Assembly: GCA_002917075.1 (NCBI GenBank) | Contig: NTMA01000004.1 | Span: 372,001-436,000, forward strand | Direction of reading: 5' to 3' | DNA length: 64,000 nucleotides | From: Hawksworthiomyces lignivorus | Taxonomy: Eukaryota; Ascomycota; Sordariomycetes; Ophiostomatales; Ophiostomataceae | Shown here: piece after piece, positions 24,107 to 35,736 of the stretch | How positions within the stretch are numbered: the first letter of the stretch is position 1 | Layout of the letters: each line of letters opens with the position of its first letter | Translations under genes and position numbers: made by a program | Notes under the pieces: model-generated | The model's database searches: none | Told to the model about the DNA's origin: nothing | Seen by the model: the letters and a program-made list of their open reading frames with translations, nothing else

Positions 24107-26521
24107 ATGGACGATACTCGTCAAATCAGAAGGACACGCCAAGCTTGCGAGCCTTGTCGGTAAGGAGGACGCCGGGTATATAGTCTACATTTACTGTGAC
24201 TTCGTTCCTAGCTCGCTGACAATAGCGCAGTAGAAAAAAGTCTAGATGTCCCGGAGAAAGGCCTGGGTGCTCATATTGTCAGAGACTTGGACAGCAATGC
24301 TTTTATAAGACAGGCAGCGCTGAATCTGGCGTGGCGGCCAGACACAGCAGGAAAATAGTAAAAATCACCCGAGATTACTCCCTTGCCTCTGAGTTCCTGG
24401 CCGTTGACAGTGACGCTTTCACTTAGGAGAACAGAGTTGAGCAGCTGGAGGGAAAACTGGACCGGTTGATCGAGAAGCTCAAGTACGGTGACACAAGCTT
24501 TCACCCCTCTTTGAATGTTGACATGTCGCTGACGACCTGTAGCCCGATTGTTTCAGCGGCCGGCCAGGCCACACCAGGAGCAGTGGGATCTCCTGCTCTC
24601 GACCTGACAGAGCAAGAAAGTTGGTGTAACCGAGCACCTGAAACGCCACAGAGCCACGAGTAGGCATTCTTCCAACATACGTGTTGTATCCTAGACTTTG
24701 AACCAGGAACTTACTGTTTGCAGCAGCGAGACACATCGAGATTTGAACCTCCTGGAAGTGGGCAAGTTATATTTAGAATGGTGTCATAATCAACCTATTG
24801 GGCTGTTCCGGAAAGAAGATTTCCCTGAAACTCTATCGATGCGGGATCCTGAACTTCTGCTAGCGATACAGGCAGTGAGCCGACGGTTCCCCCCTGGCGT
24901 GCTGTCTCAGCAGAGGCGTGAAGAGATATCAAACATGGCCCAGGAGTCAAGGGGTCTGGTCATGGAGCGGATCAGAGACGGCCAAGTGAAGCTTTCAACG
25001 CTACAGACTATGTGTCTCTTGAGCATGGTCGACTTTGCAGGCAAGATGTGCCACTGAATTGCTGTCCAAGTTGCTGAAGCTAACATTACTTCATCCAGAC
25101 GGCAAGATTGTACAAGCTGGGCTAAATCTTACCATGGCCGGCCATTTGGCACAGAGCCTTCCTCAAAGCCACGGCCTAGGCAACCCCCAAGAACACAGCG
25201 ACTGTCTGCGCAGCATTTCTATGTTGCAGAATCTCCAAGGATGCGTATTTACGACATCCAGTTCGAGTGTGACTACACCGAGTACGATGCTGCCATTAAG
25301 TCGTGGCAAGATTTCGGACTTTCAAACTGAGGGACAGGCTGACCCGGGAATTCTGCACTATGTAAAGCGGGTTGACGAGGTGTGGAGGATGGCTAGGGAA
25401 TACGCAGCTTGTCGCGTTGCTGCCGATGCACCCGCCCCGTGGATCCCGAAATCGGACTACTCCAACACCATGCTCCATCACATGGAACTCGATGGCATCA
25501 TGCCTCTCAAGTACAGGTTTTATTCTAAAACATTTGGGGACTACGACTTGGAGTCACTCCAGCAGGCGCGCGACTACTGGGGCCCATGGCTTCATATCCA
25601 GATGGTTTACTCTATCATTCCGTGTCTCCTCAACCATCCGTTCCTCTTGTCTATGCGCCTACGGAATTTCCGCCGCCCCATACCGCAGTCTTTTATACAC
25701 CAGTGCTTCGAGCTTATTACCCAGCACGGCAGCTGGATAGCTTACTTCCTTGACCTATTTGAAAAGAAGTCTTTCCAGACTTCGGATCCTATCATAGCCC
25801 ACTGCGTTGCCATCATTGCCACCATCCATCTCCAACACAGCTTCGTGAAGGACCCTCTGCTTCAGGCAAAAGCACAGGAAGGATTTGTCAAATGCATGAA
25901 TTTTCTGCAGAGGATGGGTGCCATATGGCCTAACGTTGCCGCCATTGTGAGTAGCAATTTCCTCAAGTAGCCAAAGATGAAAAAAAAATCTAATCATGAA
26001 TATGGTGCCAGTCGGAGAACCTCAAGAGGCTCCAAGAGAGTATCGTTATGATCCACTCTCCAGCTGTCGACAAAGTTTCGCACAAGTCACGCGAGAAGTT
26101 GTTCTCGATCGATACTTAGCTGCTTTGGGACATCTTGATCTACGAGCGCGCAGGGCGCATGGAGGGTCGTGCAGACCAGTCGATGTTTCACGGCTCGTCG
26201 ATTCTAGAGCCGCCGCTGCTCGGCGAGCAGCAGGGTGGCTTCCAAGCGGAGTTCGACCTTGTTGGATCAATCGGCATCTCCGGGCATAAATCGGCATTGT
26301 CTGAGGTGCCCACATACGCACCCTGCGAAGGCGCAGCTGATGCGAGGGAGATCCCTATCTGCCAATCAGTCATTGATCACGACCGGTCGTCCATAGCGAA
26401 GACGCCAAACGACTGGTATTTTGAGGGGATTGGCGGGCTCAGCAACCAAGACAGTCTGTTCTTGCAGCCGAACGACTTTGGGAGAGCTATTGAGAGCTGG
26501 CTGAATTCGGATATGATGTAA
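24107..26521 (+). CDS. Zn2Cys6 fungal-specific transcription factor, with premature stop near its C-terminus
   Basis: Six exons: 24107-24159, 24231-24357, 24427-24659, 24724-25040, 25099-25946 and 26012 onward. Exons 1-2 join into a complete binuclear cluster, C-x2-C-x6-C-x6-C-x2-C-x6-C, starting CEPCRRKKSRC. A short coiled coil (ENRVEQLEGKLDRLIEKLK) follows, then a fungal transcription-factor middle domain (SMVDFADGKIVQAGLNLTMAGHLAQSL; HYVKRVDEVWRMAREYA). The intron at 25041-25098 has a GC donor. In the last exon the frame meets TAG at 26117-26119, yet the same frame continues as LLWDILIYERAGRMEGRADQS, typical of the family, to a stop at 26519-26521. So the C-terminal 134 residues are cut off unless read through; the lesion fits CAG to TAG. 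It is nearest to and probably regulates the cluster that follows. Confidence 0.78.
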
Positions 26522-26631
26522 GCTGTGGTGTATTTTCTCGCTTACAGCATGCTATTGATTGTATATTCCATTAGAAATTCTTATGTTTATTTTTTTTTTT
26601 TTTAAAAAAAATGAAGCACATAGTTCTTTGA

Positions 26632-28180
26632 TCACCACTCCAGTTCTCCATTACCATTCCCCTGTCCACAATCTAAGCTGTTGCAGAAGTCAATTCCCTC
26701 CTGATCGGTGGCTGTGACATTGTGCTTAGGCGTAGCAGGCCAAATGTCATGGCCCGCTGCTTCTTCCTCCTTACGGTGCTCCATGACAAGTTTACGAGTG
26801 ACCCGCTGAAAGAAAATTGGTCCCTATAAATGTCAAGGCAGGAAAAAAATTAGATACTCTTCGGTTAACGAACTAGGACTAAATTTTATAGAGGTTTCTC
26901 TCATACCTTCTCGGCTTTTGGATGCAGTTCGCCGTTCAGAAAAATACCAGCATTTAAGTTCTTCTGAGCAGCGTTGCAGAGATCTTTGTCTTCTCTGAGG
27001 ACAACTTTAAACATATCGCTGATCTTGTTGAATTCGTCAATAGAAGCGTTCTTGTGTCGATAAACCTCGTACTCCATACTGGTCTGTTTCTCGGAGAGCG
27101 GGTTGCATCGCTGGATGTACATAAAGTGCGGTCTTGTCTTATTAGCGAACGCTTTAGGCGCTTACGATTGCAATGTGTTGAGAGCTTACGAGATTGTGAT
27201 AGATGCATTTGGGTAATAAAATGAACTGAAGAAGTCTAAGCCTTCGCTTCCTGGCTTGTTAACGTTCCAGTGCTCAATGACGCCACCGGACGTGTCGACC
27301 CAGTACTTCGTGAAGTCTGACCGGTCATTGAGCGCCGGGTGGCCCGTTGGACAGTGATAGCACTGATCGAGCAAATAAGTATAACTGAAAAAGAAATAAC
27401 CCGATACCGCGTTCAGGGGAGGGAAGAGGGATTTTGCCATACCTCGTTGTAGTTGTCCGCAAGCGTCTTCCAGTTATAATCGCCGATCATCCCCCACTGG
27501 TGGTCGAACTCGTACTCGTCCAAGTTGAACTTCTGCAGACGTGGCTGTTCGTCTACCTTTCCAAAATACTCGTCCCAAGAGACTTGGGGGGTCTCTCCTG
27601 CGTCTAAATTGACCCAGATGAAGCCAAGTTTGTCGATATGGACATGGATTTTGAACAGGCCATTTACCGATTTGTCAAATGCCTCTTGATCTTGGTACTT
27701 GGGGGCCTTTGCCAATTTCCCGTCAAAGCCGTAGGACCAACCTGTTCTGTTTAGCAAGAGCCCATAGCACATTTAGAAATACTTTCATTTTCCGCTCAGT
27801 GGGGTAGATACACAGCCAGTAGTACTGAGGCAGCACTTACCGTGGTATTTGCAGGCGAGGGTCATTACTTTGCCTGAGTCACCCTCTATGACCGGATAGG
27901 CTCTGTGCCGGCATACATTGTGGAAAGCTCTGATCTGTCCCTGCCGGTCCCGGATCAAGAAGAATGAGAAGCCAGCTTCGGACATGCGCAGATAGCTACC
28001 AACCTCAAGGAAGCGTGCTTTATGCGAGACAACAAGCCACTTCCTTGAGAAAATAGACCTCCGCTCGAGACTAAACATAGGAGCCGAGCGATACCATGAT
28101 GAAGGCAAGGCGCGATCAAGTTTGTGCGCCTCAGAAGCATCAGTAGCAGATGTAGTCTTAGACCGAAATCAAGAATTCAT
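26632..28180 (-). CDS. Rieske non-haem iron oxygenase, choline monooxygenase-like
   Basis: Aromatic-ring-hydroxylating-type oxygenase alpha subunit, about 409 codons. Five exons: 28180-27841, 27741-27443, 27362-27190, 27132-26907, 26823-26632. The Rieske [2Fe-2S] ligands are C-R-H-x16-C-K-Y-H-G, the last codon split by intron 1. The mononuclear iron motif NWKTLADNYNE/CYHCPTGHP is split by intron 2 and keeps Asp bridge and His pair. Later SPHFMYIQRCNPLS and MEYEVYRHK match fungal choline monooxygenase-like proteins. Relatives hydroxylate or N-demethylate quaternary amines such as choline, betaine, carnitine or stachydrine. The ATG with the best context (CACAATG, 28180) reads Met-Asn-Ser-TGA; the in-frame continuation FRSKTTSATDASEAHKLDRALPSS looks coding. 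The next in-frame ATG (28078, MFSLERRS) lies before the Rieske ligands and could still give an enzyme. It shares a divergent promoter with the amine oxidase. Confidence 0.87.
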
Positions 28181-28200
28181 TGTGGACTAGTTGCGTTTCT

Positions 28201-28232
<32 letters not shown>

Positions 28233-28629
28233 GGCGCTCGTGGCACGGAGGAGAATACAGGAATCTGGGGCTATTACAGAGAGATATTATGCATAATATT
28301 CACTTGAATTCTTTTGTTAGCTGATGAAAATGTCATCCATACAATCAAATAATATGCTCGAGACTACATGAATGATTTCGTACAGATGCGGCCCGGAATG
28401 TGTAGGTGGGTCCGGAGAATGCTAGTGGGCCGTATTCCGTATTCCGTACCCACTTCTATCCTCACACATTGTTATAGCAAGAGGGAGGCATCACGTCTCA
28501 AATTATTGGTTAGCAAAAACTGAAATCATATTGGGTGTTTGTTCCAATAGCCCAGTGAGCAGGAAAGACTGCTCGAAGATCTTTATTGTCACTTTTTATT
28601 GAGCATCACCCCGCAATAGTTATCCCTCT
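28181..28629. promoter_or_regulatory. bidirectional promoter between Rieske oxygenase and FAD oxidase genes
   Basis: 449 bp between two divergent start codons. It holds a T-run (about 28205-28232), the 11-mer GGTGGGTCCGG at 28405-28415, which is repeated in the other divergent promoter of the cluster, and three CCG triplets at 7-bp spacing (28430-28446, CCGTATTCCGTATTCCG). CCG/CGG triplets are the usual half-sites of Zn2Cys6 regulators. Sites are inferred, not proven. Confidence 0.6.
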
Positions 28630-29988
28630 ATGGCGGGTAAACCGCCAGTTTCTAAAGATGAGTCCATCCTCATTGTGGGTGCGGGTGTCTTTGGTTTGTC
28701 AACAGCCCTAGAGCTCAAAAAAAGAGGCTACAAACATGTAACCGTCGTGGACCGCTACCTTCCTCCTGTTGTCGATGGAAGCAGTGTTGACATCTCACGT
28801 GTTATTCGGGTCGAATATGCTGATCCCGTCTACGCTAAGATGGCCCAGGAGGCCTACCAAGGCTGGGTTGGCGACTATAAGGACTTCTATACCGAATCGG
28901 GATTTGTTATGCTCGTAGAGAACACGAACCGCGAATATGTCGAGAAGACGAAGGAAGTTGGTAAAGCCCAAGGCAACACGCTTTATGAATTTGACGACGC
29001 GACCGAACTTCGTCGAGTCTTTCCCGGTATCCAGGCTCGCTTGGATGGCTTCAAAGCCTTGGCTAATCCCAAGGGCGGCTGGGCAGACGCTGCAGGTAGC
29101 ATACGCCATCTTAGCATTTTGTGCAGTCTCCAGGGTATATCATTCATCACGGGACCTCGCGGTCGTGTCACATCTCTGAAAACTTCCGACAACAGAGTCG
29201 TCGGTGTGAAAGTCGCCGAGGGAGAGCCAATATTGGCATCGCGTATCATCCTCTCTGCTGGGGCCTGGACAAACAGATTACTTCCTATAAGCCACGCAAC
29301 CTCTGCCTCTGGCCAACCGGTTGGCTTCATCCAGCTGACGGAGGAGGAAGCTCAGAAGATTCGGGGCATGCCCGTTATCATAAATATGAGCACTGGTCTC
29401 TTTGTCTTTCCAGTGACAAAGACTAATATACTCAAGATTGCCTGGCACAGTTTTGGTTTTGCAACCAGCGTCAAGATCGAGGGAGCCGACTACGTCGTCT
29501 CTTCACCGAAAAGAGACGGAAACAATGCTGCAAATGCATTCTTACCTGCAGATGCTGAAAAGGGTCTTCGAGAGGGGTTAGCCCAGCTTGTACCTGAATT
29601 TTCTGAACATGAATGGATGAATAAGAGATTGTGTTGGTACTCAGATACTCCGGAAGGAGATTTTATTATTGACGACCACCCTAGCATCGAAGGTCTTTTC
29701 TTCGCCACCGGAGGATCCGGACAGTAAGTCACAGCCACGCCTAATGCCTTATACTCTAATCGGAAGCATTGTCTCTAAATTAGGACTTTCTACAGTGCTT
29801 TCAAGTTTCTTCCCATACTTGGAAAATACGTCGCAGATTGCTTTGAGCATAAGGCTCTAAACAATCTCCGAAAAAAATGGCGGCTCCGCACCTCCAAAGA
29901 AAGTGGCACAGCGCCCAAGTTTGGTGATGGTAGCCGCGGCGGTCCCCCTCTCAGAGTGTTAGATAGTGTGGAGCAAGCAAAATTATAA
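28630..29988 (+). CDS. peroxisomal FAD amine oxidase, sarcosine/pipecolate-oxidase-like
   Basis: Predicted 428 residues in two exons, 28630-29723 and 29796-29988; the intron interrupts the conserved ATGGSGHAFKFLP block. DAO-fold flavoenzyme: N-terminal GAGVFGLSTALELKKRG binds the FAD ADP moiety, and VDRYLPP follows strand 2. LCWYSDTPEGDFIID carries the Cys that in monomeric sarcosine oxidases is covalently linked to FAD. The reaction expected is oxidation of a secondary amine such as an N-methyl or cyclic amino acid, giving imine (then amine plus aldehyde) and H2O2. The C-terminus ends QAKL, a type 1 peroxisomal signal, which suits an H2O2-forming oxidase. Fructosyl-amino-acid oxidases share the fold, so the substrate is open. 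The start ATG 28630 precedes the GxGxxG motif by about 17 residues, as usual. Confidence 0.9.
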
Positions 29989-30793
29989 GTTAGATCATGC
30001 CTCTATAGTATATCTACATCCAGTCAGTAATGTAACACACTAAAGCTGATGTTTTAGTAGTGTCCTTTCTCCATAGCGTATGACCTCATCATGGAGTATG
30101 AACTTGCTATCTTGATGTAAACAATGATGTGGTCCGTAAAACTTTAAGCTTGGACATGTACTATATTTCTCAAAGGCGAATGGCATTGTGAGATATAGGT
30201 TTAAGACGTGTTAATTTTTATTTTTATTTTTATTTTTAAAAAAAAAAATTTTTTTTTAATTTTTTTTTGGCCGGAGCTTGCTGCCCTTGGAAGGAGTTAT
30301 GTTGTGTTAAGATCTCCTTTTTAATTAATCAAGGGAGCCTTATACTTGTTCTCATACGCTCCGATAAGAAAAACAAAACCAATGCAATATAGTATTAAAT
30401 TAAAGCTCTACAATGAGATGAACCCTAGGAATACAAAGTGTAGTGTGAGTTGGCCCTCGCCGCTGGCCATCTGAGATAAGGGATTGCCCCGGTCATGTTT
30501 ACGAAACCAGTGAGCAGACGCTCACTAAATCGCCGCGTTTAAGATTGTTATACGATGCCGTTCCCGTCCCCACCACACCAATTAAAGTCGATGAATCGTT
30601 CGATCCTTGTTGCCAAATGCCTATCGCCCGGTCCGTTTCCGGAATCCAGGAGTCGGGACAGAGCTATTTCGTTGTCGCGTTTCCAAGGATAGAGATAGCG
30701 ATCAATTTATGCTTTCTAGAAAAATTCGCCCAGAAAAGCAGCAAAAGATATACTGTTTCATCTTTTATGCTTTTATTTCCCACTAATCTCATC
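29989..30793. other. intergenic region with long A/T homopolymer tract
   Basis: About 800 bp between two genes on the same strand. Bases 30213-30270 are runs of T and A (TTTTTA repeats, A9, T9), likely slippage-prone. CCGGTCCGTTTCCGG at about 30631-30645 carries CCG/CGG triplets upstream of the monooxygenase. No gene is seen. Confidence 0.5.
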
Positions 30794-33187
30794 ATGGAAC
30801 ACGGACCACACCAATACCGACAAAAGCCGCTGACATGCACCATTATTGGTGCTGGGTAAGATCTAACCCGAATATGTTCATTCTGCATTCTTGTACTAAG
30901 ACTTTCATCGAGTTCAGCGTCTCAGGCCTTCTTATGGGTAAATAGCCATATTTTTAAGTGGTATTTTATATAACCTGTCTCGATTTTAACGCTTATTGTG
31001 CAGCATATAAGCTACGCAAGTACTTATCTGGCTATGTTACCTTCGAAATATATGAGAAGAATTCTGACTTGGGAGGGACCTGGCATGAAAATACATATCC
31101 AGGTATATTAAAAAGGTCCTTGTAGTTGACTTTCAAATGCTAACAACACACAAGGCTGTGCATGTGATGTCCCAAGTCACTGCTATCAGTATCCGTGGGC
31201 TCCTAACCCAGCATGGACAAAGTTGTAAGTGATGAACCATTTAATTAGTATGAGTCTCGATGCCCCAAGAGCTGACAACATGTAGCTATGCAACTTCTAA
31301 AGAGATCAAAGCTTACCTGAAAGGAGTTGCTAATCACTTTGAGCTGAATCAGTTCATCCATTATAATAGCAAGGTATCTTCGGCCAAGTGGTCTGAGGAA
31401 CGCAGCACATGGATAGTTGAGATCGAAAATGGTCTAACAATCGAATCAGACATCCTCGTCAATGGTAGTGGTATCCTTAATCATGCAAAGCTGCCCGAGA
31501 TTGAAGAAATCTCTTCCTTTTCTGGGCCTCTGGTTCACACTGCAGCCTGGGATCCGTCAATCAACCTTGCCGGGAAGAAAGTTGGAATTATTGGCTCGGG
31601 CGCTAGCGGAATCCAGGTCTTGCCAGAGATTCAGCCTGTGTGCAGCGAGGTTCAGGTGTTCATACGTACACCGTCGTGGATTACACCTCCCCCGGCAATG
31701 GAAAAACCGGGAGTTTGGAACTTTGATTATGGTGACCAGGAGAAAATTGCCTTCAGATGGAATGAAAATGCCTACCTTCAGCTAAGGAAGTCTATGGAGG
31801 TGATTTTCAACAATCAGTTCCGTGCCTTCTACAAGGACAGCCCAGAGCAGAGGCAATTCCGACTAAAAGTTGAGGCCCGGATGAAGACTATTATTAAAGA
31901 TGAGAGCCTACAGAAGAAGCTCATTCCTACCTTTGATATTGGTTGTCGTCGAGTTAGTCCGGGAGAGAAGTTTTTGGATGCTCTGCAGAGGCCTAATGTA
32001 CAACCGGTATTCGACAAAATCGAGAAAATTACCGACTGTGGTGTAGTGGCAGGAGGGAGAGAGTACGCAGCCGACATCCTGATCGCGGCGACTGGCTTCG
32101 ACACTTCTTTCAGGCCTAGGTTTCCAATTCTGGGACGGAACAACGTGAATCTTCAAGATCTCTGGGCGGAAGATCCAGTTTCCTACTGGGGCACAGCCGT
32201 CCACGGCTTTCCGAACTATTTGATCTTCCTGGGTCCCAACACGCCAATCTCAAACGGCAGTCTGATGGGTAATGGCCATATTTCTGTTATGCATCCTTGC
32301 GAAAGTGTGATACTAACTCTATATTAGGATCTCTGGATGCCACAGGCGACTATTTTATCAGACTAATCCGAAAAATGATCAGGCAGCGCGTCAGGGCATT
32401 CGATGTTCGAGAGGATGCACAGCGTGATTTCGACCAGCACACACAAGTTTACATGAAGAACATGGTGTGGACTGGTTCCTGCCGCAGCTGGTGTGAGTGT
32501 ATTCGTCTTAAAAATATCTTTCTTTCTACATGTTACTAAATCTAATCATTAGATAAGAAAGGCACAAATGGCAAAGTATCCGCCCTGTGGCCGGGCAGCT
32601 CTCTACATTATATACAAGTTCTTGCAGAGAACCGTTGGGAAGATTATGAGTGGACATACGAGAGAGAACGATATGATTATTGGGGGCGTGGTCTTTCTTG
32701 GATCGAGGAGCCGCATGATGACCCTCTTGGGCTTGATGAAAGAGAAAGCTGGGACAAAATGACTACCATTCCTAACAAAGGCTCAGACCTCACATTTTAT
32801 TTATGGACTAGCAATCCGCTGCCAGAGAGCTGCTTGCAAAATCTCGAAGACGACAATGACAGCGCACCTAATGGGAGAAACCCAGTTCAAGATCAAGTAA
32901 ATGGTTTTGCCGAGATACCTTCTGACGCTGTCTTGAGCCCCATTGATCAGACGCATGTTGTGCCAGCTGATATTACTTCCCCTGAAGCAATTTCATCGAC
33001 TGAAAGCAATGGTATCATTAAAGAGCACAAAAATATGCGGGAGGTTGATCACATCGATAAATTCAATTGGTTTGCAGTAGAGAATAGCAAAGAGCAAGCT
33101 GCAGTCGAAGATGGATTCCAGAATGGTAATAGCTCTAAGACCAGAACAGATGAGATTGTTGGTGGTACTATTAAAGAAGTCAATTGA
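30794..33187 (+). CDS. Baeyer-Villiger-type flavin monooxygenase
   Basis: Predicted 677 residues from seven exons: 30794-30855, 30918-30937 (a 20-nt exon), 31004-31102, 31155-31224, 31286-32268, 32328-32492, 32553-33187. All joins keep frame and family pattern. The FAD motif GAGVSG is assembled across intron 1. GGTWHENTYPGCACD and FSGPLVHTAAWD are the two Baeyer-Villiger fingerprints; GSGASGIQV is the NADPH-binding site; AATGFDTSF is the usual third flavin motif. Such enzymes insert oxygen beside a ketone or oxidise N/S atoms, using NADPH and O2. After the usual end (FYLWTSNPLP) there are about 130 extra polar residues with no known domain. It lies between the amine oxidase and the transporter of the cluster. 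The substrate is unknown. Confidence 0.9.
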
Positions 33188-33828
33188 AAGACTTTTGCCA
33201 CGCCAACTACTGAAGTTCTTGTCGAGGGAGCCAGGGCTAGTGAGACCATGTCCGGATTATTTAGAGATGTATTTAACGGATCAAGCACAGTAGCTTAGAA
33301 TAGACAGAAATTTATGTGCTTTTTGCTTTATTAGGTTTACAAGAATAGAAACACTGAACATCGTACGAAAAATAGAGTGAGATGTGCTTCGCCATAGATA
33401 ACTGGACAACAACTTATTATGCCTTGTTCATAGTGTTTGAAGCATAAATATCGTCTTGTAAGTGCAAAAGATTTGAATTTAATACTAGGAGTAGGAGGTG
33501 TGGCAAAATAATTTCTAAATAACATAGAAACATAGATTTAAGAAAGCAATCGTTCTAGATTCACGGAGTGGACAACACGGTGATAGTCACTATATGTGAC
33601 ATCAGCAATGTATTGTCGAATATACTGCAACTGTGAGAGCGAGACTACAATAATATGTTCTACCGAAATGGTAGATTTCTAGGATGAAAGCAGAATTTAA
33701 ACTATATTAAATTCTACACCATACATGTAATGTTAAGGTAATCAGATGTTCAATACAAGTAGGTGCTCTGCCACGGCAAAATATGCGTCAAAGTTTAAAG
33801 TTTAAACACCCAAAAAGCAATCATACAC
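33188..33828. other. convergent 3' intergenic region
   Basis: AT-rich 640 bp between the convergent monooxygenase and transporter genes, presumably their 3' UTRs. No gene is seen. Confidence 0.5.
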
Positions 33829-35736
33829 TTAAGAGGAGTAGGGGACGGTGTCCACTGGAAGAATAAGAGCGATAAGTCCAATGGCAGCGAAGCAGCCACA
33901 AGCGACCCAAATTGGTGCAGAAGTTTGCACATTCCCATATGTAGCGATGAAAGGTGAACTGAGAGAAGCCAGGCGGCCGGTAGCCATAAGGAGGCCGCTA
34001 CCTGTGCCACGGTTTGAAACACTGAGAGCTAATGGGGAATAACTGGAGAAGCAACGTTAGTTTGGAGTGTATCTCGTATGACAACTCATTGAAAATGATT
34101 GAGACTTACGCATAAACGATTGCGTATAAGCCGTTTAACCAAAAGCCGGTCATGGAAGAGAAAGCTAGATTTTGTGCCTCATTGCGGACGGTTGTAAAGG
34201 CTGCTGCAAAAGCCACGCATGCGAGGGCGGTCAAGAGAATCGATCGCCGAGATTTCATACATTTGAGAGATACAAGGTACATGCTAAGAAGAGGTCCAAA
34301 TATGCCTACAACAGAGGAGACGGCCCAGTCACGGTAAGTGATATAGTTGCTAGACGTTCCAAAGTCGGCGCCATGGGCGGCCAGATAGTAAGGGAGAAAC
34401 AAAGTAAACAAAGGATACCTTTGCACGTTAGCGGAGAAAAATCAAGATAAGTTTTAGTCCTTGATATATAAAACGTACGCAATGCCGATAAATGCCCATA
34501 CCAGAACAAGACAGAGCATAAGTCGCAGGTTGTGACCTCCTCTGAAGAGATTGACAATACGCCGCAAATTCTGGCGCGCTGAAACCAATTTATTGCTTGC
34601 TTCTGGCATGGGAACAAATCTGTCAACGGTCAAGGTATAATCAGACTTATTAAGAGCGCTAATGACGTTTACAATATCCGCAGCTTCAGCCAAGCGACCA
34701 CAAGAAACAAACCATCGTGGGGACTCATGGGAGCGAAGAGCAAAAGAACGGACAAAAGCCATAATGAGGCAAAGACCGCCCAGGATAATATATAAGTATC
34801 TCCAACCCATATTGACTGATTTGAGGCAATCGCCTGGCGCAGATCCACTCTCGCATCCAAAATTCACAAGAAGAGGCCAGGCTAGATTAAGTCAGGTCAG
34901 TCTAGAAGGCCTCTCATCCGCAAAGTTCTTGTCTAGTGTAGGATTTGGAATTCCGTACCAATTAAGCCTGTGATTGTGTTGCCTAGGCCCCAAAGACTTG
35001 CCAGGCCACTCAGAATAAATGTATACCGACGGGGGATGGCTTCGGCAAGGAGCGTCAGGTCAATGGCCACTGTGAGGCAACGATTAGCTTAGATTATCAA
35101 TTCCTACTGGGGCGAGCATGCAGCTTGCTTACGATTGCCTCCACCGAAGAACCCGGCGAGAGCGATGAAGACATTCAGACCGATCCAGTTGGGAGCCGAT
35201 GCAGCAATCAGGGTGAAAATAGACACTCCGTAGAGAGAGGACTGCCATACAAGTTTCCGGCCGACATTGTCTGCTAAGCTGCCAAGTACAACGGCACCAA
35301 CAAGAAGTCCAGAATACAGTGAAACTGGGCTGAGAGTTGGGTACTTCGGCACAAATTCTAAGGCGGCCTGCGGGCTGACGAGAGATATGGAAATAAGAAG
35401 CATCTATACGAATAGGCACTCGTTAGTAGTCAGCACATTAGATACTTCATTTCACACGGTCCAAAATTAGCCTTATTGTACCTGATCGACCAGGAAACCA
35501 AAGCCGCAAAGGAATGTGAGCTGCCACTGGTAAGTACCGAAACCGATCGCTTCCACGGCTTCTTCGAGGGTCCTTAGGTTTTCGTCGGTGGCACTAATCG
35601 AACTGTCTAATGGCAGCACCGCGCCTTGTGCGTGGCTCGGTGACCGTCCAATGGGCTTCCCAGCCATTGTGCTGTCTTCTAGTTTGCTCTGTAGTGATGT
35701 TGGTGACGACTGGTCCATTTTGTCATTCGGTGGCAT
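33829..35736 (-). CDS. MFS transporter (metabolite/SV2-like family)
   Basis: Predicted 435 residues in six exons: 35736-35482, 35403-35133, 35069-34959, 34881-34479, 34418-34110, 34042-33829. Each join restores a helix, for example GLI/AWPLLVNFG and NGLYAIVYA/YSPLALSVSNRGTGSG. The N-terminal 60 residues are polar, followed by EAIGFGTYQWQLTFLCGFGFLVDQ, the usual opening of the SVOP-like metabolite/H+ symporter group. SLADNVGRKLVW is the MFS motif A; ESPRWFVSCGRLAEA is the central-loop motif of sugar-transporter-like MFS proteins. Several stretches are shorter than the family norm, so a few helices may be reduced. Its place in the cluster, sharing a divergent promoter with the cupin gene, suggests it imports the cluster's substrate. 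Confidence 0.86.

Noticed and set aside
26584..26611. T-run followed by A-run as a transposon poly(A) tail
   Set aside because: Short, lies between two convergent 3' ends, with no element sequence or target-site duplication visible.
28169..28171. RIP as the cause of the TGA in the Rieske oxygenase
   Set aside because: TGG to TGA here would need C to T at CpC on the other strand, not the CpA context preferred by RIP.
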